Of a DNA stretch of 64,000 bases, positions 29,229-35,972 are shown one piece after another (position 1 is the first letter of the stretch; every line of letters begins with the position of its first letter). This DNA is from a gamma proteobacterium symbiont of Taylorina sp. (GTDB lineage Bacteria; Pseudomonadota; Gammaproteobacteria; GRL18): NCBI GenBank assembly GCA_025655455.1, contig JAHXIV010000037.1, forward strand, positions 124,001-188,000, in the 5' to 3' direction. A program made the position numbers and the translations under genes. Below the pieces are notes generated by a model. That model did no database searches, was not told the origin of the DNA, and was given only the letters and a program-made list of their open reading frames with translations.

Positions 29229-30329
29229 ATGACTACAACAATTCCAACAATAGAATCTATCTCTCAACAACTCATCAGGGATCAGCAAATGGTCAGTGAT
29301 GTTTTACATTTAAAAATAGGTGACTGCTGTCTGAATTTATACTCTAATTCCAAAACATTAATTGACAAATTAAACCACTATTTTTCCCATTGTAATGTGA
29401 TTGGTGAGCATGATTCGGCGGATATTGATATCATAGCAATAGAATCAGAAGCACCTGAATTAGGAATTAATTTTACTGACTGGCAACGTGAACCTGGAAA
29501 AACAGGCCGTAAAGATGAATATCATGATCTGCAAAATGCCCGTGTGGTACGCAAGGTTCGCACCGGTATGGTCTTTCTGCAAAGTGAGCAGAAAAGAATT
29601 GCCGCCGGTCCCTGCATTAAATATGACAATCAGGTGATTAATTTTATCAATTCACAATATATGAACTGGTTACAACAACGCGGCTGGTTAATCTGCCATG
29701 CTTCGGGCTTAAGTCATAATAATAAGGGCTTTGCTATCGCAGGTTTTTCAGGTGGGGGAAAATCAACACTGATGCTGGATATGATGAAAGATCCAACCAT
29801 CTCATATATCACCAATGATCGACTCTTTATTAAATCTTCAAGTAATAAAACTGACATGGCCGGTATCCCAAAACTACCGCGCATCAACCCCGGCACCATT
29901 ACCGGTAATAGCACTTTACATCCATTATTATCCAAACAGGAACTGGATCATTACCAGGCAATGGCAAGGGAAGAACTATGGGATATTGAAAAAAAATACG
30001 ATGTTTTTATCAAAGAACTTTATGGCGATCAACGCATACAGGATGTTTCTCAGCTAGAAGCCTTTATTATTTTAAACTGGCAGCGCCAAAGTAATGATCC
30101 TGTGACTCTGACGCAAATTAATCTGCAGGATCACCGTGAATTATTAAAAGCCATTATGAAGCCTTCCGGCCCGTTTTATCAGGATGCACAGGGCATATTC
30201 CAAAAAGATGAACTGGATCTGGATGAAGAAGCTTATCTTTCCATGCTGTCTGGAATAAAAATATATGAAGCTCATGGCGGCATAGATTTTGGCCAATTAA
30301 CCAAACTTTGTATGACTAATATAATGTAA
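29229..30329 (+). CDS. HprK-related kinase B
   Basis: This 366-residue protein has a P-loop GFSGGGKST at 172-180 preceded by hydrophobic strands, and ITNDRLF (about 195-201), at the place where HPr kinase/phosphorylase has its acidic catalytic motif. It lacks the N-terminal domain of true HprK and shows no neighbouring HPr. A long C-terminal extension (about 235-366) is specific to the subfamily. It follows the PhoU-like/kinase gene by nine bases and precedes the small amphi-Trp-like gene by 11. It may phosphorylate a Ser, Thr or small molecule in this pathway. Confidence 0.78.
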   Translation: MTTTIPTIESISQQLIRDQQMVSDVLHLKIGDCCLNLYSNSKTLIDKLNHYFSHCNVIGEHDSADIDIIAIESEAPELGINFTDWQREPGKTGRKDEYHDLQNARVVRKVRTGMVFLQSEQKRIAAGPCIKYDNQVINFINSQYMNWLQQRGWLICHASGLSHNNKGFAIAGFSGGGKSTLMLDMMKDPTISYITNDRLFIKSSSNKTDMAGIPKLPRINPGTITGNSTLHPLLSKQELDHYQAMAREELWDIEKKYDVFIKELYGDQRIQDVSQLEAFIILNWQRQSNDPVTLTQINLQDHRELLKAIMKPSGPFYQDAQGIFQKDELDLDEEAYLSMLSGIKIYEAHGGIDFGQLTKLCMTNIM

Positions 30330-30340
30330 GGTAATAAAAA

Positions 30341-30631
30341 ATGAGACAAAGTAAAAAGACATTTTCGCATCTTTCACTACAGGATGCTAAATCAATTCAA
30401 CCCATTTTAAAGTCTATTATAAAAGGACTTTCAGCCGGTGAAATGACCTTTAGTGATGAAGAGGATGAAATTAAATTAAAGCCGGAAGGCTTATTGAGAT
30501 TTAAAGTATCAGCATCAGAATCTGAAACAAAGCATCAATTAAATATTAAAATCAGCTGGAATATTGATGATCCGGAATTAGATGATAAATCTATATTATC
30601 AGTATCCCCCAGCCGTTCGAGAAAAAAATGA
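30341..30631 (+). CDS. Small amphi-Trp-like protein
   Basis: This 96-residue protein begins with a helix, then has a run of alternating hydrophobic and charged residues ending in Trp (LNIKISW). That pattern fits the amphi-Trp domain I recall as a companion of GAK genes. SAGEMTFSDEEDEIKLKPEG is the conserved middle block. The C-terminus is Ser- and basic-rich (SVSPSRSRKK). Its size and position between the kinase and the CofD-like transferase make it a candidate carrier or substrate protein, which is inference. Its stop codon overlaps the first of two duplicated mini-ORFs. Confidence 0.65.
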   Translation: MRQSKKTFSHLSLQDAKSIQPILKSIIKGLSAGEMTFSDEEDEIKLKPEGLLRFKVSASESETKHQLNIKISWNIDDPELDDKSILSVSPSRSRKK

Positions 30632-30664
30632 GAGTCATTAACTAATATGAAAGTCATCAACTAA
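30628..30664 (+). repeat. Duplicated start/stop units before the CofD-like gene
   Basis: Two 18-base mini-ORFs, 30628-30645 (reading MRVIN) and 30647-30664 (MKVIN), lie head to tail directly before the ATG of the next gene at 30665, which itself begins MRVLQ. The first ATG overlaps the preceding gene's TGA. The three ATG-led segments look like imperfect copies of one another. Confidence 0.7.
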
Positions 30665-32467
30665 ATGAGAGTATTACAACTTTTTATTGAGATCATCTTT
30701 ATTGGCAGTCTGGCGATTATAGCCACTAATAAACTATTCCCGTTGCCTATTTTTTCACACGAAGCTGTAATACAAAATAAAATATTATTTACTTTAAATT
30801 TTGTTATTATTGCCTGGGTCATTGGTTTTTTTATTAATATATTCTCTGATATATTTTTGGTCCCGATCTATCGAAGAGTTGAAGCCCGCTGGATGCTGCG
30901 TGAAGCTAATCCGGAATTAGTATTAGAGCATTTACGTTATGATCTTTACGTTAAAGCTTCCAGTAAAGAAGTAATTCAACGTATAGAATATCACCGTTCT
31001 CTGGTCAGATTATCTCGCGGAATATTATTTGGATCCATTTTATATCTTTTCACAGCATTATTAGTCAGCAATTATTATCAGGCTGCTTTGTCTATAGTCG
31101 CTTCTCTATTTGCTTTTTTTGCCTATTACAGAGCCTTAATCTGGTCAATAAAATCAACTTATTATGCCTGGGTTTCACTTAAACAAAATAATGATCCTGA
31201 AATACCTGACTATGCAATAAAATCCTTTCCCTCCTTTCAGCAAGATGACAAAAATAAGATTAAAACACAGGGAATAAAGATTGTTGCCTTTACCGGAGGA
31301 ACAGGATTCAGAGACATCAATATGTCTTTGGCTCAAAAAACTCAGAATATCACACGTATTGTTCCTATATGGGATAATGGCGGCAGCTCCAAAGCATTAA
31401 GAAAATGCTTTGATATCATGCCTGTCGGTGATATCCGCCATGCTCTCATGACACAGGCACATGGTGAGGGCCGCGTAGGTTCTATTGTTAAATTATTTAA
31501 CTGGCGTCTTTCCGATTCAGGTGATAATGAACAACTCTTAACAGAGCTTGAAAGCTTTATTAATAACCAGCATCCATTAATGAAATCACTTGATCAAAGT
31601 CTGGGCAATGTCATTGTTAATTATTTAAAACACTTTTATGAACATCTGCCCTGCTCAGATAATGGCAAGGCAATGGATTTAAAAAATGGCAGTATTGGGA
31701 ATTTCGTCCTTGTAGGCGGCTATTTAGCCCATAATAAAGATATTAACACCGCTATCTATGTTTTCCGGCAGCTGTGTTCTATTGACGGGAATGTCTGGCC
31801 TGTTTCTATCGCCAATGACTTACATATCAAAGCTCACCTTGAGGATGGCCAAATTCTTATCGGTCAATCTAACACCACAAAGACAGATAAAACAAAATCC
31901 AGCCAACGTATTAAAAGTATTTCTTTCAGCAATGATCTGACTGATCTGAAAAACACTCAGATTATTCCCGCTCAGGCTAATCCAATGGTTCTGGATGCTC
32001 TGCAAAAGGCTGACGTGATTGTTTTTGGCCCCGGCAGCTTTTTTACCAGTGTCCTCCCCCAGATCAAAGTAGAAGGGATTGTTGACGCCATAGCAAAACT
32101 GGATGCCACAAAAATATTTATCGGCAATCTCATAGAAGATAACGAATGTCAGGGCTATACTTTAGAAGAAATCATTGACATATTTTTAAGCACATGCAAT
32201 CAGCATGCAAAAATTAAACGCCCTCTTAATCGATACCTGACACATATTATCGTTCATAGCAGTCATACTATAACTGAACATACACATAATGAACGTCACT
32301 ATTTATCACCCGGTAATAATATTAAACGTTTTAATAGTGACGGAATAAGCATTATCATCGATGACTTTGAAAATCCCTGGAAACGGGGTGGGCATGATCC
32401 CATCTGTATTTCAGAGTATTTAACCAATATCAACCAGCCTAATTCAAATCAAGAGCCTTCAAGCTAA
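30665..32467 (+). CDS. CofD-related transferase with membrane-spanning N-terminus
   Basis: Residues about 203-590 match the CofD/YvcK superfamily: VAFTGGTGFRDIN, IWDNGGSSKALRK and PVGDIRHALM, with a later FGPGSFFTSVLP block. True CofD moves a phospholactyl or phosphoenolpyruvyl group from a nucleotide to a deazaflavin; this protein belongs to a divergent branch. The first 160 residues hold about four hydrophobic segments (5-25, 40-62, 118-137, 140-158), so the catalytic domain is likely tethered to the membrane. No deazaflavin synthesis genes are in view. Its activated donor and acceptor are unknown. Confidence 0.8.
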   Translation: MRVLQLFIEIIFIGSLAIIATNKLFPLPIFSHEAVIQNKILFTLNFVIIAWVIGFFINIFSDIFLVPIYRRVEARWMLREANPELVLEHLRYDLYVKASSKEVIQRIEYHRSLVRLSRGILFGSILYLFTALLVSNYYQAALSIVASLFAFFAYYRALIWSIKSTYYAWVSLKQNNDPEIPDYAIKSFPSFQQDDKNKIKTQGIKIVAFTGGTGFRDINMSLAQKTQNITRIVPIWDNGGSSKALRKCFDIMPVGDIRHALMTQAHGEGRVGSIVKLFNWRLSDSGDNEQLLTELESFINNQHPLMKSLDQSLGNVIVNYLKHFYEHLPCSDNGKAMDLKNGSIGNFVLVGGYLAHNKDINTAIYVFRQLCSIDGNVWPVSIANDLHIKAHLEDGQILIGQSNTTKTDKTKSSQRIKSISFSNDLTDLKNTQIIPAQANPMVLDALQKADVIVFGPGSFFTSVLPQIKVEGIVDAIAKLDATKIFIGNLIEDNECQGYTLEEIIDIFLSTCNQHAKIKRPLNRYLTHIIVHSSHTITEHTHNERHYLSPGNNIKRFNSDGISIIIDDFENPWKRGGHDPICISEYLTNINQPNSNQEPSS

Positions 32468-32488
32468 AAAATCAACAGGAGTTCCCTA

Positions 32489-33472
32489 ATGTCTGCAAGC
32501 AAGAAAAATTTGAACAAAGAACTACTGATTCTAAGACATGGTAAATCTGCCTGGAATACTGGTGAAACTGACTTTTTAAGACCCTTAAAAAATCGTGGCA
32601 AACGCAGTGCTCAGAGAATGGGTGTCTGGCTGGCAGAACAAAAGCTTCTGCCTGATATAATTATTAGCTCACCAGCAGAACGAGCCATAAACACTGCTGA
32701 AAAGGCCTGCAAGGCAATGGGATTTGATGCCAGGATAATCCAGACTGATCAACGGATTTATGAAGCTGCTTTATCCGATCTGCTGCAATTGCTATCTGAA
32801 CTTTCAGAAAAGACACAACGTGTCCTGCTGGTTGGACATAACCCGGGCTTAGAAGATTTATTAACTTATCTGGTTTCTGACATAGTGATACCTAAAGATG
32901 GTAAATTATTAACAACAGCTACTCTGGCTCATGTAAAATTCAAACATCACTGGCAACTGCTATCACAAAATGATGCAGTTCTATGTTCCATCACACGGCC
33001 TAAATCTCTGCCAAAATCATTTCCTTTTCCCATAGCAGGTAAAATTGAGCAGCGCAAAAGACCAGCTTATTATTATTCTCAGTCCTCAGTTATCCCCTAT
33101 CGTATCACTAACAATCAACTGGAAATTATGCTGGTTACTTCCAGCAGCAATAAGCACTGGGTAGTACCCAAAGGCATTATTGATCCCGGACTCTCCGCCC
33201 TGGAATCTGCCGAAAAAGAAGCATTGGAAGAAGCCGGCATAGTGGGTTCAAGTCATGAAGAATTAATAGGCCATTATGTCTGTGAAAAATGGGGAGCGCA
33301 ATGCAGTGTTGAGGTGTATGCCATGCAGGTCGACAGGGTTTTATCCGAATTACAATGGCAGGAAAGCCATCGTAAACGCCTTTGGGTGGATATTGATCAA
33401 GCCATAAGTCGTATCCATCAGCCTGCTCTTATTCCTTTATTTAAAAAATTACAAAAGAAAAATCTAAGCTAG
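32489..33472 (+). CDS. SixA-type phosphatase fused to NUDIX domain
   Basis: This 327-residue protein joins two hydrolases. Residues 10-160 form a SixA-like histidine phosphatase with LILRHGKSAW and LLVGHNPGLEDLL. Residues 190-325 form a NUDIX domain with WVVPKG and a NUDIX box ending EKEALEEAG. In that box a Leu stands where the first Glu is usual and KE replaces RE, which I believe is normal for this branch. A good AGGAG precedes the start. It is the last gene of the operon. SixA enzymes act on phosphohistidine in proteins, so this one may reverse a phosphorylation made by the upstream kinases. Confidence 0.85.
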   Translation: MSASKKNLNKELLILRHGKSAWNTGETDFLRPLKNRGKRSAQRMGVWLAEQKLLPDIIISSPAERAINTAEKACKAMGFDARIIQTDQRIYEAALSDLLQLLSELSEKTQRVLLVGHNPGLEDLLTYLVSDIVIPKDGKLLTTATLAHVKFKHHWQLLSQNDAVLCSITRPKSLPKSFPFPIAGKIEQRKRPAYYYSQSSVIPYRITNNQLEIMLVTSSSNKHWVVPKGIIDPGLSALESAEKEALEEAGIVGSSHEELIGHYVCEKWGAQCSVEVYAMQVDRVLSELQWQESHRKRLWVDIDQAISRIHQPALIPLFKKLQKKNLS

Positions 33473-33999
33473 GAGCTTCTATTGCTATCCATTGAAACAA
33501 TAATCTTTTTCTAAAGGCAAAGGTTTTCCATCTTGATTTCAATAAAGAAATTATTTCATAATTATTCCCATTTTTTATTGTATTCATTAATGATATTGCT
33601 TCCTGAGTACCTTGTCTGATCTCTTTAATCACCTCACCTGCCTTTCTTTTATTAAAAAGAACATTGATTATTATCAACTCAACGACTATGGAGTGAAAGT
33701 CCTTAAAATCAAGAGCCTTCAGCCAACATGAATTTGGCCACCTTCATTTGTAGTAACATAAAATTTCTATAAATGATGGAGGATAAATTTTTGTTACTAG
33801 AAGCCAATAAATCCAAACTTACTTTTTGTTATCCGGCATGGACCAGCTAATAAACCTTGGAATCAAACACCAGAGCATAGCAGGTGGTATACTTAACAAT
33901 AGATGAATGAGATAATTTTTAATTCAATAAAACCCAGATTAGATGTTTTACGTGTTATTATTGCCAGTTAATAATTTGAAAAAACAAACTGAACTAACA
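33473..33999. other. Intergenic region before nhaA
   Basis: This 527-base gap contains one copy of the dispersed element (33720-33803) and no convincing gene. A short minus-strand frame at 33441-33677 has no family features and overlaps the end of the SixA-NUDIX gene. The word atcaagagccttcaa near the end of the CofD-like gene (about 32450) recurs with one mismatch at about 33708. No clear terminator for the operon was found. Confidence 0.5.
33720..33803 (+). repeat. Dispersed ~90-bp element, copy A
   Basis: This copy begins cagccaa and has the left hairpin ccaa...ttgg, then agtaacataaaatt and, about 35 bases on, aatttttgttact, which form an inverted pair. It aligns with the elements at 44556 and 61494 in the same orientation. 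The middle part is the most divergent. Confidence 0.6.
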
Positions 34000-35169
34000 A
34001 TGAAAATTATAGACGAATTTATACAGAAAGAATCTTCCGGTGGTATTTTATTAATATTTGCAACCATTTTGGCTCTCATATTAAGCAATACTTCAATGTC
34101 ATCCTTCTATGAAACTTTTTTACACATACCGGTAGAAATACGTGTTGGTGCCCTACATCTTGATAAGTCTCTCTATCACTGGGTAAACGATGGTCTGATG
34201 GCTATATTCTTTCTGCTAATTGGCTTAGAAGTCAAAAGAGAAATAGTAGAAGGTCATTTATCTTCTATAAAGCAAGTTATATTGCCCGGAGTCGCAGCTA
34301 TTGGTGGAATGCTTGTGCCTGCACTAATCTATCTAATATTTAATCAAAATAATCCCATTGCTCTCAATGGCTGGGCAATACCCACCGCCACTGATATTGC
34401 ATTTGCCTTAGGCATTCTTTCATTGTTAGGTAATCGGGTACCTGTTTCACTTAAAATATTTTTGATGGCCTTAGCCATTATGGATGATTTAGGTGCCATT
34501 GTTATTATTGCTCTTTTTTATACAACGGAGCTTTCCACTTTATCTCTTGCTGTTGCAGGTATTTCTTTATCCGCATTAGTTACTCTCAATTTTTTTGGCG
34601 TTGCAAAAAAAGCCGCTTATTTTATTGTCGGCCTTGTATTGTGGGTCAGTGTGCTTAAATCAGGTGTTCATGCTACATTGGCCGGCGTTGCATTAGCATT
34701 TACCATTCCATTAAATGCACGAGACGAAAACAATCAATCATTCTCACCTCTCAAAGAAATAGAACATGGCCTTCATTTCTGGGTTGCCTTTTTTATTCTG
34801 CCTTTATTTGCTTTTGTCAATGCAGGGGTCGATGTAACGGAGATATCCTTAAGCCAAATGTCCGGTTCTGTACCGCTGGGCATTATGCTGGGACTCTTTT
34901 TTGGTAAGCAAATCGGAGTGTTTGGATTCAGCTGGCTGGCAATAAAACTTAAACTGGCAAAACTGCCTGAAGATAGTAACTGGATGCAGCTTTATGGTGT
35001 GTCCGTATTAACAGGTATTGGATTTACCATGAGTTTATTTATAGTTTCTTTAGCATTTGAAGATGATAGTATTTTTCAATACACCGATAAACTGGCCATA
35101 TTGATAGGATCATTCCTATCAGGAATTGTTGGATATTTAGCTTTAAAAACAGGAAAAAATCCTGCTTAA
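34000..35169 (+). CDS. nhaA: Na+/H+ antiporter NhaA
   Basis: This is a 12-helix electrogenic antiporter exchanging one Na+ for two H+. It has NhaA hallmarks: GWAIPTATDIAFALGILSLL, FLMALAIMDDLGAIVIIALF with the paired transport aspartates, and KSGVHATLAGVALAF. The frame opens at 33943, but the ATG at 34000 (MKIIDEFIQKESSGG) matches the E. coli start and gives 389 residues against 388. It ends eight bases from the convergent PstS-like gene. Confidence 0.96.
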   Translation: MKIIDEFIQKESSGGILLIFATILALILSNTSMSSFYETFLHIPVEIRVGALHLDKSLYHWVNDGLMAIFFLLIGLEVKREIVEGHLSSIKQVILPGVAAIGGMLVPALIYLIFNQNNPIALNGWAIPTATDIAFALGILSLLGNRVPVSLKIFLMALAIMDDLGAIVIIALFYTTELSTLSLAVAGISLSALVTLNFFGVAKKAAYFIVGLVLWVSVLKSGVHATLAGVALAFTIPLNARDENNQSFSPLKEIEHGLHFWVAFFILPLFAFVNAGVDVTEISLSQMSGSVPLGIMLGLFFGKQIGVFGFSWLAIKLKLAKLPEDSNWMQLYGVSVLTGIGFTMSLFIVSLAFEDDSIFQYTDKLAILIGSFLSGIVGYLALKTGKNPA

Positions 35170-35177
35170 TTGCATTT

Positions 35178-35972
35178 TTATTTATATCCTACAAAACGTT
35201 TTTTAACTACTTTTTGGCCTTCATCAGAACGACTCCAGTCAATAAATTTTTGTACTTTATCCGAAGGTTTACCATGGGTTAGCAAATAGAGTGGTCGTGT
35301 AATAGGATAATTCGGGTTATGAACATGGCCTTTTTGCTGACCAATATCTAAAGTTTTAATTCTGGTTTTCTTGTTAAGAAAGGCAAAACTAATCTGGCCA
35401 ATGCCACCCCAGGCATGAGTCACCTTGGATATAATTTTTCTATCCGGAGCAACAACCTCAGTACCATGATATTCTTCAGTCCCTAATATCTGCTTTCTAA
35501 AAACATGACGTGTTGCTGAAGAGTCTTGTACAGTAAATACTTTGATGGGTGCATCTTCACCGCCCAGTTGTGACCAGTTATTGACTTTGCCGGTAAAAAT
35601 ATCTTTCAGCTGTTGCTTTGACAAATTATTAACAGGATTACGCTTATTAACAATGACGGCAATAGCATCCTTGCCAATTAAAAATCGTTGTATTTTATTT
35701 TCTGCCACTACTGAATCTGCAACACCACCCACATCACATGAGCCTTTAAGAGCACATTGATAACCACCCAGACTTTCTGTATCTATATTTTTTTCAAATG
35801 AGGCTGCTGTATATACTTTAGCAGCATCTGAAATAAATTTTCCAATGGTTGATGAGCCTTCATATTTGATAAGTTGTTTTTTCTGTATAGCACCTGTGGC
35901 AAACAGCGACTGGCTTAACACGAAGCAAGCAGTGAACAAACTGAGAACCGTCAGCAAATAAAATTTTTTCAT
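35178..35972 (-). CDS. PstS-like periplasmic binding protein in a respiratory operon
   Basis: This 264-residue protein has a signal peptide (about 1-26). It has the phosphate-binding-protein fold with YEGSSTIG, LSKQQLKDIFTGKVNNW and a late GIGQISF, typical of PstS. No Pst transporter genes are near. Instead its start overlaps the stop of the tri-heme cytochrome gene by four bases, so it is the last gene of the oxidase operon. It may bind an oxyanion such as phosphate, or have been recruited as an electron-chain accessory. Confidence 0.8.
   Translation of the reverse strand: MKKFYLLTVLSLFTACFVLSQSLFATGAIQKKQLIKYEGSSTIGKFISDAAKVYTAASFEKNIDTESLGGYQCALKGSCDVGGVADSVVAENKIQRFLIGKDAIAVIVNKRNPVNNLSKQQLKDIFTGKVNNWSQLGGEDAPIKVFTVQDSSATRHVFRKQILGTEEYHGTEVVAPDRKIISKVTHAWGGIGQISFAFLNKKTRIKTLDIGQQKGHVHNPNYPITRPLYLLTHGKPSDKVQKFIDWSRSDEGQKVVKKRFVGYK

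Noticed and set aside
24028-33472. Operon considered as deazaflavin F420 synthesis because of the CofD-like gene
   Set aside because: No CofC, CofE, CofG or CofH genes are present and the CofD-like protein is a divergent membrane-linked branch.
33441-33677. Minus-strand 78-codon frame after the SixA-NUDIX gene
   Set aside because: It overlaps the end of a well-supported gene, has no ribosome-binding site I could see and no family features.
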